The notes under the pieces are model-generated. The model was given only the letters and a program-made list of their open reading frames with translations. It was not told the DNA's origin and did no database searches. A program made the translations under genes and the position numbers. A DNA stretch of 64,000 nucleotides, taken from Ophiura sarsii (taxonomy: Eukaryota > Echinodermata > Ophiuroidea > Amphilepidida > Ophiuridae). The stretch spans positions 159,382,455 through 159,446,454 of the forward strand of contig CM069441.1 in NCBI GenBank assembly GCA_035610835.1, in the 5' to 3' direction. This document shows positions 12,719-25,800 of this stretch, piece by piece (the stretch's first letter is position 1; every line of letters begins with the position of its first letter).

Positions 12719-13354
12719 AGGGCAGTTCCGTAGTTACGGACGTACATTTCAGAGAATTCAGACACTTTGAGGACGCGTGTTACCGAACTCATATTCAGTA
12801 AAACGTGCTAAAACCTTAATTTTTTTAGAGTTAGTTATCACTATTTATGGTTTATATGTTAGTTCCATTGTCAAAGTCAAACTTAATTTTAATTTAGAAA
12901 TTAAATAAATAATATAAAGCTAGTAAATTATGGATGGACAAAATGTAACCCGTGTTACCGTAACACGTGTTACCGTCTATTTTGCCATTTACAAAAAAGT
13001 GAGAACTTAAATTCTTGTTATTATTCTAGTATTATAAACCTTGGGTAGGTACTTGCTCACAGTAGTGACCAATTGATTGCAGGTAGGTTAGTTTAAATAC
13101 ACAAGCAAAACAAAGTTGGGATTTCTTTAAGTGCGTCTTTTTTCGTAACGCGTGTTACCGATATTCAGAGCGGTCTTACATTAACATGAGCTGATATTTC
13201 ATATTGGTGTTAGCATGAGGATTTAGCCTTAAGTCTTGGGTATTACAATACAAAAGATGTAAACTTCATTCAGACTACTTTTACAGTTATAGAGGGGAGA
13301 ATAAAGAATGGCGCCCTAAAATGTAACGCGTGTAACCGTGGAATCGCCCTAATA
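12719..13354. mobile_element. candidate TIR element with internal GTAACxCGTGTTACCG sites
   Basis: The left end AGGGCAGTTCCGTAGTTACG and the reverse complement of the right end, AGGGCGATTCCACGGTTACA, are alike at about three quarters of positions. Inside are sites at 12773-12785, 12944-12960, 12961-12975, 13145-13160 and 13323-13338. No ORF is present and no clear target duplication was found. Confidence 0.5.
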
Positions 13355-13635
13355 CGTTCTCCAACAGTGCCTACCTACTGTACCTACCTTATTTTTAAAA
13401 CCAAAAAACGGAAGCAGAAAAACAGCGCATTATCTGAGGTGTGAAAATGAAAAGTCTTGAATACATGTCGTCTAAACAGATTAAGATAGCAGCTTCCTTT
13501 GTGTGTACTTCTTTCAGTTTACCGCTACCACCTGTGTCTCTTTAACAACTGTCAAAGTTCTCGAATTCTATGACGCGTGATTAACATATAGTACTAAAAT
13601 AACCGCTATTTACGCTATCGTGTGTAGTAATAATA

Positions 13636-13740
13636 CACCTATCAGTTGTAAGACGCACTATACGACCCCCTGGAATGGTGCGTCACTTTACCGAGGTGCA
13701 TCAACTTTTCATGTACCATGACGCACCCTGTGTTCAAAAA
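13636..13740. mobile_element. half copy of the TACACCTATCAG hairpin MITE
   Basis: TACACCTATCAGTTGTAAGA and the following bases match the left half of the intact hairpin element at 45494-45612. The right arm has diverged or been lost. GACGCACC motifs continue to about 13810. Confidence 0.6.
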
Positions 13741-14119
13741 GTGACGGACCTTTGTCATACAATATACGCACCCTCAGTCAATTTTGTGACGGACCAATTG
13801 ACGCACCCCCTTGTTGGATATCGTTGACTGAACTGGTTAAAACATGTGACTAATTGAAAATGAAACTACTTTTGATTCACAGGGGATCTGCCCTTATTCG
13901 ATGTTGTCACCCATGGCCCCTCGAATATAAGCATGTCACAGAGTTGTAATATTACTCATGACTATTTGAAATTATATTATATTTATATTATTATACAATA
14001 TATAATTCATAAACTAATGCACACTTGCAACATTTGGTGATCGAGTGATTTTGGGCATTTTGTTATTTTAGGATGTTTGCCGTAAAGTAAAGCCTGGCAT
14101 CAGAGCTATACTGATGTAC

Positions 14120-14530
14120 ATAGCGAAAACGGTCTCTTTTGCATATTTACATAAATTAGGGTAATCGTCCGGAATGCGTCTGTGACCGGCGTTTAACAAT
14201 GTTTAACCAGGTTTAACGTCATTTTTGGTCGGCATAGGTTTGGGGGCGCTATAGATTTACATGAAGTAGACAACGGTGGCCACACGAAACCTAAATTTTG
14301 AATTCGTAGTGAATAACACGTAATCGCGAATGTTAATCTTATCATTTTGACAAATTCATCATAATTAGAAGAATTTTCATCGTTAACCGGGCGATGACTG
14401 TTAAAAATAATTCAAAATCGTGCACTCCCGTTGTCATATTGGGTCATCTGAGAGACTCGTGGCGTCGCGTCGCCTGTACAATCACGCCTTTTCTGTATAG
14501 CGCCACCAATTCTATGCTGAAAAAATCTGA
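14120..14530. repeat. dispersed repeat, inverted relative to 55060-55870
   Basis: Several blocks are shared in opposite orientation: TTTGCATATTTACATAAATT, CAGGTTTAACGT, the stretch ending ATTCATCATAATTAGAAGAA, and TATAGCGCCACCA. The copy near 55 kb has an extra palindromic centre that this one lacks. Confidence 0.7.
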
Positions 14531-14564
14531 CAAGCGGGTGGTCGAGGACAATATTGGGTGTTTC

Positions 14565-16330
14565 TGTAAATTAGGGGTCCAATAGTGTGACATTTTGCCA
14601 AATTTTCAAAATAGTCTTTGATCATCAAAAAACATATTTTCCAAACGATGACACTATTTAACCAACATAACAGGGACACCAAATCAACTTTGCACACCAG
14701 TAACTGCTCAAAATGCAATTTTAAAATTTGTTGGCAGGCCACTGAATGAAGCAAGTTTTCCATATTGCAAAAATATCAGACTATACTTTTGACCACTTTC
14801 ACAAACCTAGAAATACAGCAAAAAGTTAGCTTTTTAGCCTATTTTACACTAACAACAACTGAGTTTTTGCATTTAACATCATTACATTTTCTATTTCTTT
14901 GGTCCTGATATGTTCAAATTAACATTCCTTTCACCTTTTTTTCATTATTTGCACCATATCTAATGTTTACATGGGGAGAATTTATCCAAAATGTGGCTGT
15001 CGCGTGTAACTGGGATACCAACATGTTGGTGTCCCCGTTACATGGGACAAACACACTTCTTAGATATTTGAGTGGTGCAGTTGGTATGAAAATTTAAGCT
15101 AATGATAAAACATTGTTTGCAGTTTAATTCAAAGACTGCTGTAAACCCTATTTTCAAAAATTGATGCAGATATTTCCTGTTTTTTGAGTGACCAACATAA
15201 CTGGGACACCAAACTCATATTTTGACTTAAAATGCACAATGTGAAGAAAAAAATGGCCATTTCTTGTAGTTACTTTATGCTAAAAAGTTAATTTTAACCC
15301 AATACCCTAACTTAAAACACGCACAGTAGCTACTAACTTATTAAAAGTACTCCAAATATCAGCTGGAAAACATGCCTTTTTATATGTCACACTGTTTTCC
15401 GACATTTACAAATATGCAAATGGTCACAAAATAATAAATGGAGGGTAATGAGAAAATCTTGCTACTTATTTCAATTGCACTCACCAGGTACTCTGGTTTG
15501 ATAGTAGCCTTGACCAGGCTTCTAAAATCATTTAAAATAACCCAGTCCCATATTGACCTTGCTAACACCATAACACGGAAATCCCACCTTTCTCTATTAA
15601 GCTGATCATAGCGTGCTAAGACAAGTGACATAGGATTTACGAGCTGAGAGCTGTGCTGAACACGAAGCCTTGCACATTCTGCAATACCAATCTAATGTTT
15701 CACTTTATAAAACTGATGGAAATCCAAGGGTTTTTCGTGGGGGGTAATATTCCCAAATATGGCGAATATGTATTATTCATAAGGTATAACATCCAATCAG
15801 AAAAGACAAGCAGCCTTTGACTGGTAAACATCGTAAATATTCATTAAATTGCGCTATTACAACACTAGTGGAGGCGGGTCAACATGTTTATGCAATTAGC
15901 ATAAATTACTTCACCAGTCATAACAGATTGTACAAGGCTTTCGGCCGCAAGCGGCCTCACTCGAACTTCGTTCTCCCGGGATGGTATCTCAATGGCGATC
16001 ACTACACAGTTTACACCGGGCTTCGCCCGGCGTGTTCAGTGAGTAATTGGTGGGTCAGTGAAGGGGCGGCAGTTTGGATGCTAAGTTTAGTCGCACTAAA
16101 TAAATAAGCGTGTAGGACTTGTTATTATTTATTAATATCAGTATGCACAAGGAGTTTGGTATCATAGCCCGGACTACAACCCGATACAAATTTTAGAAAG
16201 CCTGATCAAGGCTAGTTTGATAGTTGAAGTAAATCCATGTCATCTATATATAATTTGTAATATAATCATTCTTTAAAGTGACCAACATAACTCATTTGCT
16301 GGGGACACCAACAGACCCCTAATTTACAGA
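14565..16330. mobile_element. candidate TIR element with ACCAACATAACxGGGACACC sites
   Basis: The ends are inverted copies of CTGTAAATTAGGGGTC (14565-14580 and about 16314-16329). Inside, related sites occur at 14661-14683, 15006-15041 (a 36-base near-palindrome), 15189-15213 and 16279-16311. Two palindromes built on CGGCCGCAAGCGGCC and CCGGGCTTCGCCCGG lie at 15940-16032. No protein family is recognisable in the interior. Confidence 0.5.
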
Positions 16331-16702
16331 TTCTTTTTGCCTCATGGGACGCACTACTCAGTATGCGACTAGTTTTATGAACTCAACCATGAAATCATGT
16401 ATGATTTATAAATGCACTCTGATTGAAGATGCAAACCATTTTGTTTGTATAATAATGATGTACTGTGAGAAAATGCATAAGTGGACTAGTTTTAGAAATT
16501 TCCAATTTCAAGTATAGAGAGTCTGAATGTCCGTCCCCAAAACACGCTCAAGAATGAATTTCACTTGGGGGTGGGGAATAAGAATAATAAGATGTCTCTG
16601 TTTGCTTGGGATCAACCATATCCAAGGTTGACACACATTGCAGAGTTAATTTGCATTAAATTTGTATTAAATTTAATTTACTTTTTCATTTCTGAAATAC
16701 AG

Positions 16703-16897
16703 CGGCAAAACAAACAAAGAACAAGGCAGGCTATAAAGTGAAAGGAAAGGAAACAAAGAGGACAGACGAAGAGGGAGCAAAGAAACGGAAGAAGTCTGAA
16801 CTAAAGGCTGAGGCAAAGAAGGCGAAGATTGCAAGACCACTTAATGAGAGTGAAGATTTGTCTGCCTTAGACAAGACATTGGAGGGAAAGATCATAG
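16703..16897 (+). CDS. ParB-like gene, first visible exon (basic tail)
   Basis: It begins after an ATACAG acceptor and ends before a GTGAGT donor. Only the frame starting two bases into the exon is open. It encodes 64 residues rich in K, E and A, including GAKKRKK, a likely nuclear localisation signal. The start codon must lie in an upstream exon ending in phase 1. Confidence 0.75.
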
Positions 16898-19800
16898 GTG
16901 AGTATTTATGACATTATCAAACCGAGGGTGGGGGAACTCAGATGATACATACTGTACACATGCGTGACCAACATTTTTCCAGCCATTAGCTGGGAAACTG
17001 AGGCCCATTTTTAATGTGTTTTTTTACCCTGTTTGACAGACTATTTTGTGACAGACATAAACGGGACAAACTTTGAGATAAAATTGCTGAAGAATTATTC
17101 ATTGATGGGTATTTTCATTTAGAGAATAAAGGTATTGTTTTTAGACCGTACCCGTGTTATATTGCCTGACATAAACGCGGACGATAATATTATTTTAAGT
17201 AGATCAACGATGCATTATGTCAGACAATATAACACGGGTACGGTCTAAAAACAATAACTTTATTCTCATTCTTAAACAATCATACTGAAGACATTTATCA
17301 AAGAAATATGTGCAATTTGTTGTCCACATTTGACAACTTTTACCCCTTCTAGGATCGAATAACCCACAAACATTCCATCCAATCCCATACGATGAGTACA
17401 CCATGCGTAATCGTCGCAGCGCCGGCATAAACGCAAGAAAGGCGCCAAAGACGCACTGCAGAATTGCGCGTTATGGAGCAAACCACGCATTGTGAAGGTT
17501 GGACGCACTGTTAAAACGTAAGCCCCACCTACCTCCCCATGTTAAGTTGTCTCATCTAAATGTCGCCGATTTCTCTGAGAACCAATGAGATTGCTTACAC
17601 TTTCTTATCTGTTTAAGAATATACTTTCTAGCTAAATAGTCAACTTAAATAGGAATTCATTTTTGAACCAAAACTTATCTCTTCATGTAAAAATATTTCA
17701 TGTTTTTTGTGACAGACATGACATTTTTAACATGCCTTATTTTATATAATTTCATATAATAAAATAATGTTTCATCTTTTGGGTTAAATTTTATATTGTG
17801 AATTTGTGATGGAAAGAAAAGGCATCATATTCAACCAATAATAATTATATTTTGAGCATTAAAACTGTAGCAGACGGGTGCAGAGGGAATCTGAAATGTT
17901 CATCACAAAATTTTGGAAAAACAATATTTCCCATTTCCACAAACTCTAACCCTTCATAAAAAAATAAAACCGAATGCAGCAGAAGAAAACCAAAAACAGT
18001 TTCTCAAAGCTTGATTAGTCTATTTCCACAGGAAGAATGTTTCAACGGTAAAGAAATTACTTTCAAAATTCATGAATGTGCAATCCTTAGGTGGAAATGG
18101 CCTATTACCAAATTTATTTTGTTTAATTGATGCCACTTATTATTTGAATCCAACTAGTAAGGCCCTATTTCAAAAGAGTAAACAATTAAATAGATTAATA
18201 ATATAGACTCGGACAAACTGGCGAGAATTAAAGGGGCATTCAGAGATGTGGTGGAGGCAGTGCCCTCAATTACAAAAATATATCATAACAAAATGGGATT
18301 TGTATATTTTTACAATTGTATTACATGTAAGAACTTACACCTATAATAAGGATTAAGAAAAACCAGCCCGCTTTGTACAACAAAACGTTGATTAAAAAAA
18401 TGCTGGTAGAGACGCAACCAAAATTTGACATGGTTAAGGGTGGTATTCCAACATATTAACACAGTGCTGTTTTAATCAAGTTTTGCTGGGTTTGTTTTAA
18501 TTTAAGTAGAAACAACAATAATGGCAATTTTTAACCCTAACTGCCCCATACCCCATGAAATCCCATTTCCCAGCCTGTCGGTTCCACCTGGCGCTGATGT
18601 TTTTGGGTGAAATAATGGCTTTATAACCTGATCTGAAATGAAAAGGCATTTTGAAATCAATTAAAGAGAAAGTAGATGAAAGTTGGAGACCAATTTTTTG
18701 GATTTTCTTTTAGAGTCTATTACATAAACAAGAAATTAAAATTGCAATCCTTAGAAATGGCTAATTTTCGTGAAAAGTGTTGTCAAAAATGGCATATTTG
18801 GCCAAAAACGCCTATCGCAAGCCTGAAAAACGACTAAGTTCAAGTAAAAAACACTTTTTTGATGATAACGTCACTTTGCTTTGGTATTTTAGCCTCAAAT
18901 TTAGAAACTAAAACATTGACATACACTGAGCCAAAAAAGAAACTTATAACATTTTAAAAGATCACCAAATAAAATTTTGTGCATGAAAATGTACCAAATT
19001 TGGATACAATATTACTGCAATGTATTGCTTCAAATGGCAGTCAATAACCAATTGTTTGCTTCAATGACACAAGAGAAATGTGCACTGACTCGGACAACGT
19101 CTTGCATCACAGGTCACAGCAAACAATTTCAGCAACATATAAAGTTAAAAATATTTCAGAGAGTCAAAACAAACTCATATCCAAACAAACAATGAAAATC
19201 ATTAATAACGGGTATGTCCACCTCCAGCTTGCAATAACGGGTATGTCCAGCCTCCAGCTTGCAGGCAAGCTGTGCATCTCCTTCTCATGCTTCCAATCAA
19301 GTTCCTGATGGTAGCCTGGGATGAGCTTGGTTGACGTGTATCAAGAAGAGACAATCCACGTGTCAATAGACAAACACTTATTGCAGCACTAAGAATGGAA
19401 CAATGTTCCCAGGCTACCATCAGGAACATGATTGGAGGCAACAAACAATTGGTTATTGACTGCCATTTGAAGCAATACATTGCAGTAATATTGTATCCAA
19501 ATTTGGTACATTTTTATGCACAGATTTTTATTTTGTGATCTGTTAACATTTTATAAGTTTCTTTTTTGGCTCAGTGTATAAACACACAATTTGTATAATG
19601 GCCACGAGTTATGAACTCGCCACCCTTAGCGTTACATCACATATATTATGATTTTTTACACCAATTGAGTTTCAATTTAGAATATCTCCACAATTATCAA
19701 CCCTAACCTAGCAAAAGTATACATTTTTGGAAAGCTGAAAACATAAGCAATCTAAATATACACATTTCAACTCATTATACAGGGTGACCTTGAAATCATA

Positions 19801-22800
19801 CAGGGTGGAGAAAAAGATTCTGGATAAAAAGTGGGTTACTTAATGCATTGCTTATTACTTACTAACTTACAGTAATAAACTGAAAGTAAATAATATGTAT
19901 TTGGTTAGAGTTGGGGAAGCCTACTGACTTTATAGAAAGAAAAATCACAGTTGCTTGTTAATCTCAGAATACAGGGTGTTCCAAATTATGTTTTTTTTTA
20001 CAATTCAACATATTTTGAACTGAAACATTTGAGCCCTAACCCTAACTGAAAAAGTAAGTCCATATTTGGATTCCTCATCAAATTTCCTTTCAGAAAATGT
20101 ACCTATGATAGGATAAGTAATTACAAATTTACAGCAATTTTTAGATTTCAAAGACATCCGTATTACTTACTTTCACGTGACACTTCATTGAACAGCACCC
20201 TTTTAGATTTTCTTACCTGCAGTGGCTCTATGTAAAACCCCATAGAGAATATACGTGTACAGTAAAAATGAGTAACTGGTTTTCCTTAAAATGTGCTAAG
20301 TGTGCTACACCTACTATAACCGCCTTATTGATGTGTAGGTAATAGTACTGAATATGGGTATTAATTACGTCATACCTTATTTGCATACAAATACCCGAAG
20401 ACATGCTCCGAAAAAATTGCACCGTGTCTCACTTTAAAGCTAATGTCATAACCTTTGAATTCCTGTATCTGAATTTGAATCAGGTACTGCAAACTGAATT
20501 CCTGACAGTTTAAATTGTTTCAATGTTTTTAATTCGTTTCTTTTCAGATAGAGCACTAGTGCATATTGATGCTCTGGTGGAACCACCACCACATTTTCAG
20601 CTGCGAGAGGTAGACGAGGCGTTTGTGACCAGGATGAAGGCAGCCCCAGGTATTGAACTGGGATACAACAAGACTGTCTTTCCTGTCGTTGTGTCAGGCA
20701 GTATTCCGTACACAAAGCGGAACTCTAAAGAGCTGAAATACTTCACCCTTGGGGGAAACCACCTGAGGGAAACCCTCCAGGGGCTTCATGCCCAAAACCA
20801 ACTGTCGGAGGCAAAGCAGTCGGTGAACATTGTTGTCTTCAGGTAGGATTTGTAGGGCTAAGAAGAAGAAAATATTTGTAGAAAAAAGATAACCCAAGTT
20901 GGAAATAATAAAATTTGACCGGTAAAGGATTTTGAGGGATATGTCAACACTTTAAACCATTCATTGCTGTTTTGGGAATAACGCAATCTGAGGCAATCTG
21001 AGGATCAATCAATGGCGGTCAATCTGAGGATCTCTACAATGGCAATCTGTGGATAGGTAATAAAAAGTGGGAGAAATGTGTGACTTTGCACAGTGGCTTT
21101 TTAAAGATGTCTGAAGGGTCACATATCAAAAAAAGTTTCTGGCTTCTTCACTTTTTGGTGATGCCAAGAACTTTTTGATACCCCCTTGTATTCACAGTGG
21201 AATTTCTGCCGGTTAATGTTAAAAAAATAGCAAGTTTGAAACTCCTAGTTTTCATCCTTGCACACACGTCCATTTATTGTTGACTTCGCTCGCTGGTAAA
21301 GACAATAATGACCATTTGCATGACATGCAAGCTGACTGTCTGTTTCTTTATTTACCATATATTACGCTTACAGGGATCTCTCCTCAGTGGAAGCATTACG
21401 GGTGGCGGCCCAGCACAATTCGGACACTCATAATACCCGGAAATCTACTTTCCGGGAAGAAATCACTCGTATGAGAAAGTTGTTATACGAGGAGTTTCAA
21501 TTGGACATAACTAAAGATGACCCACCACAAGAAAGAAAATATGGTGCGCTGAAAGCATGGAAGGCGATATGTGGGAAGACAGTATTGAAAGAAAGCAATG
21601 TGTCCTTGGATGTGAGTTACCAAGTATTTAGGTTTATTTAGAAGTTATTTTCTCACATCAGTTATCATTTGAAAGAAATTGGTACAACTTTTGTATTGTT
21701 ACATTACATTATGAATGAGATTAATGACTTGATCAGTTGATTGATGGGTTGTTCGATCATTGCGTCGCGCGCTGAAACTTCCCGCGCGTAATACTAGACG
21801 CGCCGCTTAATATCCGTGACGTAGACGCGAAAAACAAAAGAGCGTAAAACAATGTCTAAAAATGTAAACAAAGGCCACTCTTACGATCATTTAAATTTCA
21901 GTTTTCTTCCAATTTCTTCACATTGTGACAATATAAATTGAATCTGATAGTTTATAATGATTGTTCATAATAGTATACTCGCTTTTTAGGTCACACGCCC
22001 CTGTATTCCGTGAACATTTAGCTTTAAATGGTGGAAAATGTCAATATTTTTACTAAATCGCTGTTTTCTAGAAGTTCAAATTTGAAGGAATTTTACGATT
22101 TTTCAGACAGCATAACTAAAAAGATATCAAACTATCAGGTAAGATTTTACTACCATTGTGTAGAGGACTTTCAGCGCTAGGAGGCAATTTTTTATTTTTT
22201 TTATTATGGATTTTAAACTCGAGTTTTGCATCCAAAAAGAGCCAAAAAATTGTTGAGATAAAAATCTCTTTGTTGGCACTTTTTGGTCAATATTTTCAAA
22301 ACTGAATATTTTTTAAGCAAAAAAAAAAAGAAGTGCTTCCTAGATAATTGACTTAAAGTCCTGAAATAGGTAGAGGAAAGACTTATCTTCATTGTGGTCT
22401 CAGTATAAAGAGTATAGATATAATTGATTTGGTATTATTACAGCAGTTTTTCTGTAGTGGTGTATTGTGCACACATATTATTAAAGCATGTACAATTGTT
22501 CTTATTTATTTGAACAGAAATTGAAGAAGTACACCACCCATTTTGCATGTGCCAGGCTTTCGCAACGGGCATTTGCGATGGCGGAAGAGGTTTGGTCCAT
22601 AAAACCAAAAATGGGACAGACGGTATGACATTGTTTATTTGTTTCTTCATATGTTATGGTACAGTGTTGGCCAATCTTAAAGTCTTAACACACATGCTTT
22701 ATAAATATGCATAGGTAAATAATGCATGTGGGTTAAGATTAACCGGTTTCGTTAACTAGTTTATTATATTTGTGAAGAGTCATAATGTTTCCTATTTCCA

Positions 22801-25800
22801 GCAGTAACTCCAGGACTACTTGGTCACTGGTGAGTAAAAACAGGAAGGGTACTCAACTTTGGGAATTTATTTATTAAAATCTATACTTGAATTATTTTAA
22901 TCATTTATTGGATCAGACAGTCTATTTAATTAGCTTACACAAGAAGTTTAGTTTAACAATATTGGTCTAGGAAATCATGTTCTACACTCATCTATATACT
23001 AATTTTCGGTCCCTCGCCTGATAAGATAGTTCAATAATAATTTTGCACTCGCGTCCCTCTTCAACTGAAAAAGTGTGGTAATTGCGCCTCTAATACACGA
23101 GCTAATTAGATAGTTCAATACCCGTTTTTTCCCGTTTTCAGACATGCGCAGAAAGGATCACATGTGAAAATCCAAAATGTTGAATTTATTTTACTCGGGT
23201 AGCTACTGTTCGGACACAAATTGTGGTTTTCGGAGTGAGTGATGACATATGGTCTTCACCCAAAATATTTTCTTCAGGGATATAGCTACATTTCTTTCTG
23301 TATATGCGGCTGTTTGTTATTCTTAAAGATCGCATAGTAACAAGCATTTAAACGTCCGACAAATAAAAATATTTCACATGCCCCACATGCCTATTGGAGG
23401 AATAATGTATTTAATGTAAATAGGCCAAACAAAACCGAATGGCACACATTGTGCTCAAGTACAAGCGTGGAATGGTACAAGTGATCTTGATGATAGACTC
23501 CGCCGACCATAAAACTAAACGACCGACAACTATAACGCTCAGAACGTAGGCCTACTGAATTACCTGGATACAGTATGTGCATATGGGCAGTGGCGACACT
23601 TGCACCAGCACCATATGTTAAAGGCATATTATGTGATCTTTTCCAGAGAGCGCCCTCTATTCGTGATTTTTTTTAGAAAGTAGATTTTCTTGCAGATTTA
23701 TATTTCTGATCATAAATCGTACATATATTCCAAGTTGCAGAGCGATACGATTCCTAATTACCTCAAATTCATGGTTTTAGAGTGATTAATTTGGGACTAA
23801 TTTTAAGTAACTTTCAATTTTGACATTAAAATTCAACTTTTTATTATTTGGGGTACAAATTAGGTAGAACACGTTGATGGAGTAGGCCTACTCGGATTAA
23901 GATCTTGGTATCTGTATTATTAAGAGCACATTGGGCCTAGGCTCATGGTGTATTAAGGGCACCATGTTACTTACATTATATCAAGGGCACCTTAGTACCT
24001 GAATTATTTAAGGACATACTCTTGATTGATATTTATATAAACATTTATAACGCTTTGATATTACTGACCTCTGCCTATTGGCATATGACTTTTACTGTCC
24101 GCTATCTTCGGCACCCGCGTTTAATTTACTTGACTATGATAAAGTAAGGGCACCTGTGTATCTCGAGATAACGGCACACTGCAGTGGGCCTACCTTGATT
24201 ATGTGGTATCCAGTGCATTATTAAGGGCACCTGGGGTAACTGGATTAGGGGGTAGGGCTTAGGCCTATGGGGTCCCTGGATATAATGGGACAACGGGTAC
24301 CTGCATTTCAGGTCTCATGGGAGGCCTACATATGTATCTGGAAACACAAACGAAGGCCTACCTAGATTAAGGCAATGTATAACCTGGATTATCAAAAGCA
24401 CCTGCGATATTCGGATTATTTAGGGCCCCGTCTGGATTATGTATACATGTATAGGACATGTTCTTGATATTATTGTATCAAATTTTCTTACGTTTTGTTT
24501 ACTTATTCCCCATGTAAAAAAAGTAGAACTGAAACAGGTTTGGGATCATAATTAACAAGCCCCCTGTTCGATTTCACAATTCATCATAGATTATTATCAG
24601 CAGGGTTGTAGCAAGAGCATTTTGAGTGCCAGGATCAATATTTCGCTATTTAGGCTCGATATTTCGCTATAATTTGGTTACATAATTCTCATGGCTCAGG
24701 GGCCTGCATGTTTTTAGGCTTTTTTAATGCATTTTGAGTTTCTGCCACAGAATTCCTTGTTTTATGAGGCAGTTTAATGATTGTATTCACAAATTTGCCT
24801 TCACAATTCGGGGCCTAGCACCTGTAGCTACAGCCTACAACACTGATTATCAGTTCTGAACCTGTAGGAGATCGTGGCACAAGCCATTAATTAATGTAAT
24901 ACTTTCAGATTTAAGAGACTGGCAGTAAACAATGTGAAAACTGTTTAATATTAATCCATAAATGTTTGTCCATTGTACAGAACTTCAAGCATTTGGTTGG
25001 CCTTCAGGAAGACGATATCATAGAAGTCTTACATAAATTGAAGACAGGCGATCTGGTGGTAAGAAATAACAAGTTCTGATACTAGAACATATCAGCCCAA
25101 ATATGTTTTTGTGAACAAGGTTTTTACATATTGGAGTTGAATGGATCGAAATTAGATTGAAGCATGAAAACATTTATAAAACTCGAATGAAAATCTCACT
25201 CGGTTGATTGTACAGGGTGTATCAAAATAATAAGGACACTTTTCGTTGATGGTTTAAATCCTTGTTAAATCAATGAAGCATGACCAATTTTTATTTCAAT
25301 GTAAAGTAAAACCTATAAAGATAAAATCCTAAAAAGGTGAGAGATAATTCATAATTAATTAAGGAAATTGTGACCTATACATGGCAAGGCAATCTATTTT
25401 GTAGTATGTACAATGGTCATTCACACAGTAACAGTGGAGTAACATGAACACGCACACTATTTATGCCAATTGTACCAAGCTAATGAACCGTCTATAGTGG
25501 GTTCGAGAACTTTTTTAATTTGCACAGAATATGCATGCATCTGATTTGTGAAATATTTAGCCAGTATTGATTTGTGCCAGAATTAAATCGATTACTAAAC
25601 TAATCTTTGCTATTGACTGATAGAATATTTCTATGTTTATTATTACTGTAACGTATTGAAACATAAACCTTGTTATTTACTGGTATATGTAAATCCCATT
25701 GTATAAACCAGAGAATGCCAGGTTTACGCAAATCATGCTATAGTTTTCTTATAATTCATCGGATTGATCTCATATTTTCAGGATATATCATAATAATTAA

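Noticed and set aside
15963..16036. Possible missing first exon of the ParB-like gene: an ATG at about 16000 with a GTGAGT donor at 16037 in the right phase.
   Set aside because: The phase fits, but the segment lies inside a TIR-bounded repeat rich in short palindromes and gives only about 19 residues without similarity. It is not enough to call without transcripts.
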